From assembly GCF_000382185.1 (NCBI RefSeq), contig NZ_KB907784.1, forward strand, positions 558,001-622,000: 64,000 nt of DNA, read 5' to 3'. Made by a program: the position numbers and the translations under genes. Source of the DNA: Bordetella sp. FB-8. GTDB lineage: Bacteria > Pseudomonadota > Gammaproteobacteria > Burkholderiales > Burkholderiaceae_B. Every line of letters starts with the position of its first letter. Position 1 is the first letter of the stretch. The notes under the pieces were generated by a model. That model did not search any database. It saw nothing but the letters and a program-made list of their open reading frames with translations, and had not been told where the DNA came from. This document shows positions 19,601 to 29,581 of the stretch, one piece after another.

Positions 19601-19767
19601 ACAAGTCCGCGTCGTCTCCCCAAGAGCGCGTCCTGCGTACCGACCTGGTCCAGTCCGCCCGGCGATGCGGCCTGCGCGGCACGGAGTATCTCGCGGCGCG
19701 CGACCGCATGGTCGCGCTGCTGATGCGGGATCAGGCCCAGGGAATAGCGGCGCATAGCGCCGACTGA
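16612..19767 (+). CDS. Multidomain c-di-GMP enzyme: GAF, GGDEF, globin-like, GAF, EAL
   Basis: The protein has 1051 residues. An N-terminal GAF-like domain (about 10-165) is followed by a GGDEF domain with intact GGDEF near residue 253 and an inhibitory RxxD (RAQD) five residues before it. A helical segment of about 375-485 contains 'RIHAITGLSREQLVASYDIL', which resembles the F-helix with proximal histidine of globin-coupled sensors. A second GAF-like region (about 515-680) and an EAL domain ('KVEALARL', 'LAEDDLGSGYSTL', 'FIKIDRSIV', 'VEGVED', 'VQGYAIARPM') follow, then about 100 uncharacterised residues. Both catalytic domains look active. The start at 16612 avoids overlap with the divergent lipoprotein gene. 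Confidence 0.88.
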   Translation: MSLLALQDLLSALSSDAPLGKIMDSLCREIERVAPEIVACVLVLDENRLIRPLASPSLPDSYIQALDGIPSTPSVGTCGVAMTYVRPHLTYDIAQDPNWAGFKHLVEPLGLRTCWSHPITRRDGRVLGSLAFYFREATRPSDFHESLVKVSLNLCTLAFEHEEAQHNIQKLAYFDTLTGLPNRAMLRKELKRILTQAQRSASSFALVFLDLDNFKEINDGYGHLAGDEVLCQSSRRLQDCARAQDIVGRLGGDEFLAVICDGDAGQVNAIVQRILSSLHKPMAVTGEQTVIVQVTASLGVSIYPKDGRDIDTLLNNADTAMYKSKNAGKNLASFFQTPATSHTAPPASGEAPVPISATAGDTAVDTRYGPSVYSDMAALSRDVPAVIESVIEKFNNRLSTLQGLKHLINCLSPGELTHLKRQQARNLTELCSPELTEEQHNRMALETGRIHAITGLSREQLVASYDILHTILREHVDIARHSAALAVLARRQIRDLSCQMAAAQALQLSRHKILLKVSDLCWNAENYTDLITRTAELLVDQDGVAGCVFMRPDARGILRAEALAGAEVPGLLARGEILQNKWIEQGKEPMQPDSTVTAWKRGHTERCLNYATDPNVEAWRASVMQAGYRSSISLPLVPLSDRGPAAVLVIYSELPGGFSSLEQDAFFMQIKTLLAFGISKLEAFTGLTASISHATRRRWQDLLRGAGLQMHYQPIINPHTRQVKKVEALARLHDDGKVLAPDAFFPALSSEDFYTIFERGLDQALRQRADWIKQNKIHLDITLNLPTSALGNPRYVEATRQALYLYDCPPRALTLELLETEEISPSIDLLSALGAYKKLGVCLAEDDLGSGYSTLTRLREMPFDFIKIDRSIVRQADKDPYNTLRFIYQLTRLGHSLGKQVIVEGVEDPALLQAVAQLGPNYVQGYAIARPMRAELFTDWLGQWYYEAPLPRVSNDALSRLAEALIWEEGLHVIYKEIPDFSAKSAILDEMYASMLNKSASSPQERVLRTDLVQSARRCGLRGTEYLAARDRMVALLMRDQAQGIAAHSAD

Positions 19768-20036
19768 ACAACGCCCTTCGATTCCTTTCACCCCTGATTC
19801 GCGACTTGCATTTGCTCGCAATTACTTTGAAAATCACGCAAAATATGGCCACCGTTGAAACTGCAAGTACCGCATTCAGCGTGTCAGGCAACCATCGCGC
19901 CGTATCCCGCGCGGCCGGCCCTTGCGCATCGGCGCAAAACCCCACCTCATGTCAGTGCGCGATAAGCCCGACAGAATCCTGACAGGCGTCTTTGCGATAC
20001 CGCACAATTTCTCAAAATCCGGTTTTCTGTCCGACT
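19768..20036. other. 269-bp intergenic leader before the receiver/CheC/DGC operon
   Basis: No coding region is seen between the stop of the large GGDEF/EAL gene and the receiver gene. The stretch is more AT-rich around 19795-19845 and contains CCTGACAGGC at 19978-19987. It presumably holds the promoter of the three-gene operon; I cannot assign -35/-10 boxes confidently. Confidence 0.4.
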
Positions 20037-20405
20037 ATGCCTTTGCCCATTGTTATCGCCGATGATTCGCTGCTAGCCCGTAAAGTCATGACCAAGGCGT
20101 TGCCACAGGACTGGGACGTGGATATCACCTACGCGATGAACGGACGCGAGGCGCTGCAGGCATGCCGGGATGGCAAAGCCAAGGTCATGTTCCTGGATCT
20201 CACCATGCCCGACATGACGGGTTTCCAGGTGCTCGAAGCATTGCAGCGCGAAGACATCAAGCCGCTCGTGATCGTAGTGTCCGCAGACGTTCAGCCGATC
20301 GCGCGCGAACGCGTGCGCGAACTCGGTGCCTCGGCGTTCATCGCCAAGCCCGTCATGCAAGAGGCCTTGCTGCCGATTCTCAAGGAACACCGTTTGTATG
20401 GCTGA
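20037..20405 (+). CDS. Single-domain response regulator (CheY-like receiver)
   Basis: This 122-residue stand-alone receiver has acid pocket residues Asp9-Asp10, probable phosphoacceptor Asp54 in 'VMFLDLTMPD', the switch serine in 'VIVVSAD' and the lysine in 'FIAKPV'. It has no output domain, so the signal must pass to partners. The next gene overlaps by eight bases and encodes a CheC-type phosphatase, and the third encodes a diguanylate cyclase. This suggests the receiver controls, or is dephosphorylated by, those proteins. The start at 20037 is preferred over an upstream ATG because it gives the canonical receiver beginning. Confidence 0.9.
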   Translation: MPLPIVIADDSLLARKVMTKALPQDWDVDITYAMNGREALQACRDGKAKVMFLDLTMPDMTGFQVLEALQREDIKPLVIVVSADVQPIARERVRELGASAFIAKPVMQEALLPILKEHRLYG

Positions 20406-21021
20406 GACGTTTTTCACCGAAACCCAGCGCGACGCGCTGCAGGAAATCTCCAATCTCGCGATGGGGCTGGCCGCCAAGGGTCTGTCCGAGCTGCTCGATG
20501 CGTTCATCGAATTGTCGGTGCCGCGGGTGCGCAGCGTCGCCATCGAGGCGGCCGCATCCGCGCTGCGCGAAATGACGGGACTGGACGGTGTCGTGACGGC
20601 GGTGCGACAGAGTTTTCGGTCCGAGATAAAGGGCGAAGCGCTCATCATCTGCCGCAGCGGCGAAATCGCCGATCTTGCGGTGCTCGCGCGGGGACCGGAC
20701 GGACAATCGCCCGAAGAGGCAATGGGTGAAACCGAACTGGCGTTCGACATCGCGAACGTGGTGACGGGAGCCTGCGTGTCCTCGATCCTGGACCAGCTCG
20801 GCTCCACGCCCGTGTTCTCGCCGCCGGGGCTGATCGGCGGCGAAATGTCGCTCGACGAGATTTTCCTGCGCGAGGGCGTGGACTGGGACATGGCGCTGCT
20901 CATCGAAGTCAATTTCTCCCTCGAAGATCAGAACTTCCGCGTGCACCTGGTCATGTTGATGGCGCAGGAGTCGATCCGCAAAGTGCGCGACGCGATCGAT
21001 GTGCTGTTGAGCGAGCCATGA
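20398..21021 (+). CDS. CheC/CheX-like phosphatase
   Basis: The 207-residue protein has two CheC-type active-site helices. The first is 'LQEISNLAMGLAAKGL' with the E..N pair at Glu16 and Asn19. The second is 'FDIANVVTGACVSSIL', where aspartate replaces the usual glutamate. CheC proteins dephosphorylate receiver domains, so its target is likely the receiver encoded just upstream, which its start overlaps by eight bases. A following diguanylate cyclase gene overlaps its stop (ATGA). No chemotaxis operon is present in the window. Confidence 0.82.
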   Translation: MAETFFTETQRDALQEISNLAMGLAAKGLSELLDAFIELSVPRVRSVAIEAAASALREMTGLDGVVTAVRQSFRSEIKGEALIICRSGEIADLAVLARGPDGQSPEEAMGETELAFDIANVVTGACVSSILDQLGSTPVFSPPGLIGGEMSLDEIFLREGVDWDMALLIEVNFSLEDQNFRVHLVMLMAQESIRKVRDAIDVLLSEP

Positions 21022-21971
21022 GCGATTCGGCGGGACAAGCGCCAGGCCCGTCGTTGTCCGAGCTGGTGGTCGAGCGCATCGGCCTGGGTATTTTCGTCGT
21101 CGATCGCGACATGACCGTGCAGATGTGGAACCGCTTCATGCACGAGCACAGCGGCTTGTCGGCGCAGCAGGTGATAGGACGCTCGCTCTTTGACAGTTTT
21201 CCCGACCTGCCCCGCGCATGGCTGACGCGCAAGGTGAAAAGCGTGTTCCTGCTCGGCAGCTTCGCGTTCAGTTCCTGGGAGCAACGACCCTACGTCTTTC
21301 GCTTCGAGCACGACCGGCCGATCACCGGCGGGGTCGATTTCATGCAGCAAAATTGCACGTTCATGCCTCTGATGCGCGGCCGCGAGGTGGTGGCGGTGTG
21401 CGTGACGATCACCGACGCGACGGACGCCAGCATCGTGCAGCGCGAGCGCGAGGAGGCCGTGGCCAAGCTGCGCGAATACGCCAATCACGACGGCCTGACC
21501 GGCATCGCCAACCGGCGCTTCTTCGAATCGCGGCTGAGCGAAGCATTCGCGCGCTGGCAGCATCTCGGCGGCGAACTGTCGATGCTGCTGTTCGACCTCG
21601 ACCACTTCAAGAGGGTCAACGACGAATTCGGCCACACGGCCGGAGACGCCGTGCTGCGCGAGACGGCGCGGCGCGTTTCGGCGGTGATCCCGCGTGAAAA
21701 CACCTTCGGGCGCTTCGGCGGCGAGGAGTTCGCGCTGCTGCTGCCCGCCACGGGCCTGGACGAGGCAATGCGGATCGCCGAGCAGGTGCGGATTGCCATC
21801 GGCAGCGAGCCGGTCGACGCCGACGGCGTCAGCGTGCCGGTGACCGCCAGTTGCGGCGTGGCGTCGGCGCGGCCCGGGCTGGACACCCATGTGTCGCTCG
21901 TCAACGAAGCGGACACCGCGCTCTACACGGCCAAGCGCGAGGGGCGCAATCGCTCGGCGGCGTTCGCGTAG
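21018..21971 (+). CDS. PAS-GGDEF diguanylate cyclase
   Basis: The 317-residue protein has an N-terminal PAS-like domain (about 15-135: 'IGLGIFVVDRDMTVQMWNRFM' ... 'VVAVCVTITDAT'), a short coiled linker and a C-terminal GGDEF domain ('YANHDGLTGIANRR', 'LFDLDHFKRVNDEFGH', GGEEF near residue 235). The GGEEF form is active in known enzymes. The inhibitory RxxD site is missing (RENT at that position), so product inhibition may be weak. There is no membrane segment, so it is cytoplasmic. Its ATG overlaps the TGA of the CheC-like gene. Confidence 0.92.
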   Translation: MSDSAGQAPGPSLSELVVERIGLGIFVVDRDMTVQMWNRFMHEHSGLSAQQVIGRSLFDSFPDLPRAWLTRKVKSVFLLGSFAFSSWEQRPYVFRFEHDRPITGGVDFMQQNCTFMPLMRGREVVAVCVTITDATDASIVQREREEAVAKLREYANHDGLTGIANRRFFESRLSEAFARWQHLGGELSMLLFDLDHFKRVNDEFGHTAGDAVLRETARRVSAVIPRENTFGRFGGEEFALLLPATGLDEAMRIAEQVRIAIGSEPVDADGVSVPVTASCGVASARPGLDTHVSLVNEADTALYTAKREGRNRSAAFA

Positions 21972-22054
21972 CCGCAGTCTGGGGCCTGTTGGCCTTAGAG
22001 CGCGCCACGCACAGGCCGGCAACCGGACGGGCCTGACCTGCATGTCAATTCAAC

Positions 22055-23050
22055 CTATGCCGCTGCACCCGTAGATTCCCGTTCGATCAAACGAAAACCC
22101 ACATCGATGATGGACTGTTCGGCCGCCTTGCCGCGGCATCGGTCCATGATCAAGCGGGCCGCCAGGCGGCCCATTTCCGGACCATCCACGTGCACCGTCG
22201 TGATCGAGGGCACCGTGTAGGCGCTGAAATCCGTATTGCCGAAGCCGCACACCGCCAGATCCTGCGGCACGCGCATGCCGCGCGCGCGCGCTTCGGTCAA
22301 TACGCCGTTGGCCAGCATGTCCGAGGTACAGCACACCGCCTCCAGGTTGGGAGCCTGTTGCAGCAACTCGGCCAGCGCCCGGCGCCCGCGCTCCAGATTG
22401 CTCGGCGGCTGCACCACCGCCATCGGCACATGGCCGCCGAATGCAGCCGTAAATCCCTCGGTGCGCAGCCTGGCCCGGGAATCGGATCCACTGATCACGC
22501 CGACGTGCTTCCAGCCCTTGGAGACGAAATAACCGCCCAGGGTGCCGCCTACCTTCAGGTGGGAGAAACCCACGGACATGTCCACGGGCCGGTCGCTCAG
22601 TTCCCAAAGCTCCACCACGGGCAGGCCGCTGCGGCGCAGCCTGTCTCGCGCACGTTGCGTCTGCACCAGCCCCACCACCACGATGCCGTCGGGCTGGCGC
22701 CCGATCATGGTGTCAAGCACTGTCGCCTCGCGTGCGGGGTCATAGCCGGTTTCGCCAAGAAGGAGCTGGTAGCCTTCGCCAGCCAGGTCCGACGTCAGCG
22801 CCTGCAACATGGGCAAGAACTCCGTCACCGACAGCCCCGGGGTTATGCCGGCGACGGTCAGGCTGCGCTTGGACTTCAGCCCACCGGCCAGCATATTGGG
22901 AATGTAGCCCGTCGCTTCCACGGCCTGCCGCACCCGCTCCCGCGTCTTGGCGGACACGATGACGGGGTTGCCCAGGGCGCGCGAGGCCGTGATCAAGGAC
23001 ACGCCGGCCGCCTGGGCGACATCACGCAGCGTTGCAGATTTCAACTTCAA
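22055..23050 (-). CDS. LacI-family transcriptional regulator (uronate/aldarate operon)
   Basis: This is a LacI/GalR protein with DNA-binding segment 'ATLRDVAQAAGVSLITASRALG' and a periplasmic-binding-protein-like effector domain resembling GntR ('SLTVAGITPGLSVTEFLPML', 'AVCGFGNTDFSAYTVPSITTV'). The frame is open far upstream, but the conserved start is near a TTG at 23050 (LKLKSATLRDVA), with AAGGG about 12 bases before it. It diverges from the aldarate operon, and two identical operator-like sequences lie between. The inducer is probably a sugar acid such as galactarate; this is inference. Confidence 0.88.
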   Translation of the reverse strand: MKLKSATLRDVAQAAGVSLITASRALGNPVIVSAKTRERVRQAVEATGYIPNMLAGGLKSKRSLTVAGITPGLSVTEFLPMLQALTSDLAGEGYQLLLGETGYDPAREATVLDTMIGRQPDGIVVVGLVQTQRARDRLRRSGLPVVELWELSDRPVDMSVGFSHLKVGGTLGGYFVSKGWKHVGVISGSDSRARLRTEGFTAAFGGHVPMAVVQPPSNLERGRRALAELLQQAPNLEAVCCTSDMLANGVLTEARARGMRVPQDLAVCGFGNTDFSAYTVPSITTVHVDGPEMGRLAARLIMDRCRGKAAEQSIIDVGFRLIERESTGAAA

Positions 23051-23091
23051 AATCAGGGTTTTCCCTTGTCTGAATATATTGACTTGATTAT

Positions 23092-23107
23092 TGATAACGA
23101 TATCATT
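23092..23107. promoter_or_regulatory. LacI-type operator, copy 1
   Basis: TGATAACGATATCATT is a near-palindrome centred on CG, as is typical for LacI-family operators. An identical 16-bp copy lies 98 bp away. This copy is about 42-57 bp upstream of the proposed regulator start, so it may autoregulate it. Confidence 0.75.
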
Positions 23108-23189
23108 GCATGGACTTGAGCGCGACATATTTTCGAAAAACTGCGGTTTTTCTTCGGAAAAGCCATAAAAAAACCATAACGCCAATAAA

Positions 23190-23205
23190 TGATAACGATA
23201 TCATT
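23190..23205. promoter_or_regulatory. LacI-type operator, copy 2
   Basis: The second TGATAACGATATCATT ends 15 bp before the ATG of the Bug gene, just upstream of the AGGAG ribosome-binding site, so a bound repressor would block the operon. Two copies 98 bp apart could support DNA looping. The binding protein is inferred to be the divergent LacI regulator. Confidence 0.78.
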
Positions 23206-23220
23206 TTGGCAGGAGACAAA

Positions 23221-24180
23221 ATGAAAAAGCCTCTGGTGGCCCTCATGCTGGGCATCGCAAGCCTGACCGCCCATGCTGCCGACTGGCCCGACAGGCCGGT
23301 CACGCTCGTCGTCCCCTTCCCGCCCGGCGGCTCCACCGATCAGGTGGCGCGCGCGCTGGCAGCCGATATGGGACAGACGCTCCATCAGAATTTCATCGTC
23401 GAAAACCGCGCCGGCGCCACCGGCGTCATCGGCGCGGGCTTCGTCCAGCGCGCCAAGCCGGACGGCTACACCTTCCTGGTGACCTCGCTCGGTCCGCTGG
23501 TGATCGTGCCGCATCTGCAGAAAAACCTGCCCTTCGACCCCTTGAAGGACTTCACGCCGATCACGGTCGCCGTGTCCTCGCCCAATGTGCTGGTCGTGCC
23601 TGGCAACTCGCAGTTCAAGAGCGTGGCCGATCTCATCGCCTATGAAAAGGCCCACCCGAACAAGGTGACTTTCGCCTCCTCGGGCGTGGGCTCGAGCGAC
23701 CATCTCTCCGCCGTGCTGTTCTGGCAGAGGAGCGGCACCACCGGCATCCACGTTCCCTATCAGGGCGGCGGACCGGCCCAGACCGATCTGATGGGCGGGC
23801 AAGTCGACGCCTCGTTTCAGAACCTGAACACTGTCCTGCCGTACATCCAGGCCGGACGCATGCGTGCCCTGGGCATCACCAGCGCCGCGCGTTCGCCGTT
23901 GCTGCCCAATGTGCCCACCATGGCCGAGGCCGGCGTCAAGGATATGGTGGTCACTTCCTGGCAGGCCGTCGTCGCCCCCCAAGGCATGCCTGCCGCCTTG
24001 CGCGACAAAGTGGCCGCCGCCTTCGTCAAGGCCCTGGACGATCCCAAGGTCAAGAAGCCGTTCACCTCGGTCGGCTACGACATGATCGCAGACACGCCCG
24101 ACCAGTTCGCCAAGTTCATGAAGCAGGACTCGGCCCGCTGGAAAACCGTGATCGACGCCGGCCACGTCACCATCAACTAA
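23221..24180 (+). CDS. Bug/TctC-family periplasmic solute-binding protein (sugar-acid operon)
   Basis: This 319-residue exported protein has signal peptide [19 protein letters not shown] and the Bug signature '[21 protein letters not shown]'. AGGAG precedes the ATG; the frame is open upstream into the operator region, so the start at 23221 is chosen by the signal peptide and ribosome-binding site. As first gene of the aldarate operon it probably binds galactarate or glucarate in the periplasm. No TctA/TctB partners are encoded; the operon also has a TRAP system with its own receptor. Confidence 0.9.
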   Translation: MKKPLVALMLGIASLTAHAADWPDRPVTLVVPFPPGGSTDQVARALAADMGQTLHQNFIVENRAGATGVIGAGFVQRAKPDGYTFLVTSLGPLVIVPHLQKNLPFDPLKDFTPITVAVSSPNVLVVPGNSQFKSVADLIAYEKAHPNKVTFASSGVGSSDHLSAVLFWQRSGTTGIHVPYQGGGPAQTDLMGGQVDASFQNLNTVLPYIQAGRMRALGITSAARSPLLPNVPTMAEAGVKDMVVTSWQAVVAPQGMPAALRDKVAAAFVKALDDPKVKKPFTSVGYDMIADTPDQFAKFMKQDSARWKTVIDAGHVTIN

Positions 24181-24202
24181 CACCGCGCGGAACGCAAGCC
24201 CC

Positions 24203-25771
24203 ATGACTCAGACCACCACCGCCAAGCCCCTGCTCATCAAGATGCACGAGCTGGACAATGTCGCCATCGTCACCAACGAGGGCGGACTGCCCGCGGGCAC
24301 TGCGGTCGATGGGGGCATCACGCTGGTGGAAAAAGTGCCCCAGGCGCACAAAGTCGCCTTGGTCGACCTCGCCCAAGGCGAGGCCATCCGGCGCTACAAC
24401 GTACCCATCGGCTACGCGCTGCAGGCCATCTCCGCCGGCAGCTGGGTGCATGAAAAACTGCTGCGCATGCCGCAGGCGCGCGCGCTCGAAGGCCTGCCCA
24501 TCGCCACGGTCAAGCCCGCGCCCCAGCCCGTGCTCGAGGGCTACACCTTCGAGGGCTACCGCAACGCCGACGGCTCGGTGGGCACCCGCAACATCCTGGC
24601 CATCACGCAGACCGTGCAATGCGTGGCCGGCGTGACCGAGTTCGCCGTAAAACGCATCAAGTCCGAGCTGCTGCCCAAGTACCCCAATGTCGACGACGTG
24701 GTGGCACTGGAGCATGCCTACGGCTGCGGCGTCGCCATCGACGCGCCGGACGCCATCGTGCCCATACGCACCCTGCGCAACATCAGCATGAACCCCAATT
24801 TCGGCGGCGAAGTGATGGTGGTCAGCCTGGGCTGCGAAAAGCTGCAGCCCGAGCGGCTGCTGCCTCCCGGCACCTTTGCCATCGCCGACGAACGCCAAGC
24901 CAGCCAGGCGCTGGATGTCGTGTGCCTGCAGGACAGCGCGCACGTGGGCTTCATGTCGATGATAGAGAGCATCCTGCGTCAGGCCGAAACGCATCTTGCG
25001 CGTCTGGATGCGCGCAGGCGCGTAACGGTGCCCGCCAGCGAACTGGTGGTGGGCGTGCAATGCGGCGGCAGCGACGCCTTCAGCGGCGTCACCGCCAATC
25101 CAGCGGTCGGCTTTTGCACTGATCTGCTGGTGCGCGCCGGCGCCGCGGTGATGTTCTCCGAAGTCACCGAGGTGCGCGACGGCATCGACCAACTCACCGC
25201 GCGCGCCGCCACGGCCGAAGTCGCCCAAGACATGATCCGTGAGATGGCCTGGTACGACGCCTATCTCAAGCGCGGCCAGGTCGACCGCAGCGCCAACACC
25301 ACCCCGGGCAACAAAAAAGGCGGACTGTCCAATATTGTCGAAAAGGCCATGGGTTCCATCGTCAAGTCGGGCAGTTCCCCCATCTGCGGCGTGCTGCCGC
25401 CGGGCGAGAAGCTCAGGCAAAAAGGCCTGATCTACGCTGCCACGCCCGCCAGCGATTTCGTCTGTGGCACGCTGCAGCTCGCGGCGGGCATGAACCTGCA
25501 CGTATTCACCACCGGCCGCGGTACGCCCTACGGACTGGCCGCCGTTCCCGTCATCAAGGTCGCCACCCGCGACGAACTCGCGCGGCGTTGGCACGACCTC
25601 ATGGACATCAACGCCGGCACCATCGCCACCGGCGAGAAGACCATCTCCGACGTGGGCTGGGAGCTTTTCCGATTCATGCTGGAGGTGGCCAGCGGCCGCA
25701 AGAAAACCTGGTCCGAGCAATGGCAGCTGCACAACGCGCTCGCCCTGTTCAACCCCGCTCCGATCACGTGA
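24203..25771 (+). CDS. garD: Galactarate dehydratase
   Basis: Galactarate dehydratase removes water from galactarate to give 5-dehydro-4-deoxy-D-glucarate. The 522-residue protein is collinear in length with E. coli GarD and shows the UxaA/GarD layout: an N-terminal SAF-like part ('[15 protein letters not shown]', '[19 protein letters not shown]') and the C-terminal catalytic part ('[14 protein letters not shown]', 'EHAYGCGV', '[21 protein letters not shown]', '[19 protein letters not shown]'). It follows the Bug gene by 22 bp, and the downstream dehydratase uses its product. Confidence 0.93.
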   Translation: MTQTTTAKPLLIKMHELDNVAIVTNEGGLPAGTAVDGGITLVEKVPQAHKVALVDLAQGEAIRRYNVPIGYALQAISAGSWVHEKLLRMPQARALEGLPIATVKPAPQPVLEGYTFEGYRNADGSVGTRNILAITQTVQCVAGVTEFAVKRIKSELLPKYPNVDDVVALEHAYGCGVAIDAPDAIVPIRTLRNISMNPNFGGEVMVVSLGCEKLQPERLLPPGTFAIADERQASQALDVVCLQDSAHVGFMSMIESILRQAETHLARLDARRRVTVPASELVVGVQCGGSDAFSGVTANPAVGFCTDLLVRAGAAVMFSEVTEVRDGIDQLTARAATAEVAQDMIREMAWYDAYLKRGQVDRSANTTPGNKKGGLSNIVEKAMGSIVKSGSSPICGVLPPGEKLRQKGLIYAATPASDFVCGTLQLAAGMNLHVFTTGRGTPYGLAAVPVIKVATRDELARRWHDLMDINAGTIATGEKTISDVGWELFRFMLEVASGRKKTWSEQWQLHNALALFNPAPIT

Positions 25772-25817
25772 GGTCGCAACGCGCGCCTCGCCCTCATTCA
25801 ATCATCAAGGACATGCC

Positions 25818-26741
25818 ATGAGTTTTACCCCCCAGGAACTCAAGACCATCGTCAGCGACGGCCTGCTGTCGTTCCCGCTGACCGACTTCGACGCCAATCT
25901 CGAGTTCGACCAGAAAAGCTATACCAGGCGCCTGGAATGGCTGGCCCCCTATGGCGCCAGCGCGCTGTTCGCCGCCGGCGGCACGGGTGAATTCTTCTCC
26001 CTCTCGCCCGAGGAATACCCCAGCGTCATCAAGACCGCGGTGGACGTATGCCGCGGCACGGTGCCCATCATCGCCGGCGCTGGCGGCTCGACCCGCCAGA
26101 CCATCGCCTATGCGCAAGCGGCCGAAAAAGCCGGCGCGCATGGCATCCTGCTGATGCCGCACTACCTCACCGAAGCCAGCCAGGAAGGCCTGGCCGCGCA
26201 CGTCGAGGCCATCTGCAAGAGCGTGAATTTCGGTGTCATCGTCTACAACCGCGCCCAGGCCAAGTACACGCCCGACACGCTGGCCCGCCTGGCCGAGCGC
26301 TGCCCAAACCTCGTCGGCTTCAAGGACGGGGTGGGCGACATCGAATACATGGTCTCGGTCTACCAGAAAATGGGCGAGCGCTTCAGCTACCTGGGCGGCC
26401 TGCCTACCGCCGAAGTCTATGCCGCGGCCTACAAGGCCCTGGGCGTCCCGGTCTATTCCTCGGCCGTCTTCAACTTCATTCCCAAGACCGCGATGAAGTT
26501 CTACGAAGCCGTGCGCGACGACGACATGAAGACCCAGCACGAGCTGCTCAAGAACTTCTTCATGCCCTACCTGGACATCCGCAACAAGAGCGCCGGCTAC
26601 GCGGTGAGCATCGTCAAGGCGGGCGCGGCCATCGTCGGCCACGGCGCCGGCCCGGTGCGCCCGCCTCTGAGCGATCTGAAGCCCGACGAAGTCCAGGCCC
26701 TGCGCGAGCTGATCGAAAAGCTGGGCCCGCAAGCGCTCTGA
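25818..26741 (+). CDS. kdgD: 5-dehydro-4-deoxyglucarate dehydratase
   Basis: KdgD is a DHDPS-family aldolase-fold enzyme that decarboxylates and dehydrates 5-dehydro-4-deoxyglucarate to 2-oxoglutarate semialdehyde. The 307-residue protein has '[14 protein letters not shown]', '[15 protein letters not shown]' and the Schiff-base lysine in '[11 protein letters not shown]'. The NR(A) pattern after IVYN rather than NxP fits KdgD over ordinary DHDPS. It directly follows GarD, whose product it consumes. The enzyme for the next step (semialdehyde dehydrogenase) is not found in the window. Confidence 0.93.
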   Translation: MSFTPQELKTIVSDGLLSFPLTDFDANLEFDQKSYTRRLEWLAPYGASALFAAGGTGEFFSLSPEEYPSVIKTAVDVCRGTVPIIAGAGGSTRQTIAYAQAAEKAGAHGILLMPHYLTEASQEGLAAHVEAICKSVNFGVIVYNRAQAKYTPDTLARLAERCPNLVGFKDGVGDIEYMVSVYQKMGERFSYLGGLPTAEVYAAAYKALGVPVYSSAVFNFIPKTAMKFYEAVRDDDMKTQHELLKNFFMPYLDIRNKSAGYAVSIVKAGAAIVGHGAGPVRPPLSDLKPDEVQALRELIEKLGPQAL

Positions 26742-26781
26742 CCAGGCCACGCACCGTTCCTGGCGCACCCGGACACCCACC

Positions 26782-27609
26782 ATGCCGACACCCCCTACTC
26801 CCCTACCCCAGGGCCGCTCCCGCAAGCTGCTGCTGACCGGCGCGGCCGGCGGCCTGGGCACAGTCCTGCGTCCTCGATTGAAAGCCTATGCGGATCTGCT
26901 GCGCGTCTCCGATATCGGTTCCATGGCCCCCGCCCGGGCAGGCGAGGAAGTCGTAGTCTGCGACCTGGCCGACCCGCGCGCGGTCGATGCGCTGGTCCAG
27001 GGCTGCGATGCCATCGTCCACCTGGGCGGCGTCTCCGTGGAGCGGCCGTTCGAGGAAATACTGCCCGCCAATATCCAGGGCATCTACAACGTATACGAAG
27101 CCGCGCGCCGCCATGGCGTTCGCCGCATCATCTTCGCCAGCTCCAACCACGCCATCGGCTTCTACCGCCAGAACCAGGTCATCGACGCGGACGTACTGCC
27201 GCGCCCGGACGGGTACTACGGCCTGAGCAAGGTGTTTGGCGAGAACCTCGCGCGCTTCTACTTCGATCGCTACGGCATCGAAACCGTATGCATCCGCATT
27301 GGCTCGTCTTTCCCCGAAGCGAAAGACCGCCGCATGCTAGTGACCTGGCTGAGCTATGACGATCTGGAGCAGTTGATCGTCCGCGGGCTGTTCACGCCCC
27401 ATGTCGGCCACACCATCGTCTACGGCGCTTCGGCCAACCGCGACAGCTGGTGGGACAACAGCCGTGCCGCGCACCTGGGCTTCGCCCCCCAGGACAGTTC
27501 CGAGCCGTTCCGCGCCAAGGTCGAAGCCCAGCCTCTACCCGACCCGACCGACCCCGCCAATCAATATCAGGGCGGCGGCTTCGTCAAGGCAGGCCCCTTC
27601 AACGACTGA
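26782..27609 (+). CDS. udh: Uronate (hexuronate) dehydrogenase
   Basis: This short-chain dehydrogenase-type enzyme oxidises galacturonate or glucuronate to the aldarolactone with NAD. The 275-residue protein has the Rossmann motif GAAGGLG, 'DLADPRAVDALVQGCDAIVHLGG', the serine region 'FASSNHAIGFYRQN' and the catalytic YxxxK in 'YYGLSKVFGE'. The 'SSNHAIGFY' and C-terminal 'GASANRDSWWDNS' segments are typical of uronate dehydrogenases. It lies between kdgD and the lactonase, giving a continuous route from uronate to galactarate or glucarate. Confidence 0.93.
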   Translation: MPTPPTPLPQGRSRKLLLTGAAGGLGTVLRPRLKAYADLLRVSDIGSMAPARAGEEVVVCDLADPRAVDALVQGCDAIVHLGGVSVERPFEEILPANIQGIYNVYEAARRHGVRRIIFASSNHAIGFYRQNQVIDADVLPRPDGYYGLSKVFGENLARFYFDRYGIETVCIRIGSSFPEAKDRRMLVTWLSYDDLEQLIVRGLFTPHVGHTIVYGASANRDSWWDNSRAAHLGFAPQDSSEPFRAKVEAQPLPDPTDPANQYQGGGFVKAGPFND

Positions 27610-27616
27610 ACCCGCC

Positions 27617-29529
<1,913 letters not shown>

Positions 29530-29548
29530 TCCCTGCCTGCCCCCCATC

Positions 29549-29573
29549 GCGCCGGCGAAAGCGCTGCCGGCGC
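29549..29573 (+). terminator. Intercistronic hairpin between TRAP receptor and membrane genes
   Basis: GCGCCGGC and GCCGGCGC form a perfect 8-bp stem around a 9-base loop, 19 bases after the receptor stop. There is no T-run, so it is more likely a processing or attenuation element that keeps receptor levels above membrane subunits than a full terminator. Confidence 0.5.
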
Positions 29574-29581
29574 TGCTAGTG

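Noticed and set aside
24173..25801. Minus-strand frame of 542 codons opposite garD
   Set aside because: GarD on the other strand is clearly conserved; the opposite frame has no family features.
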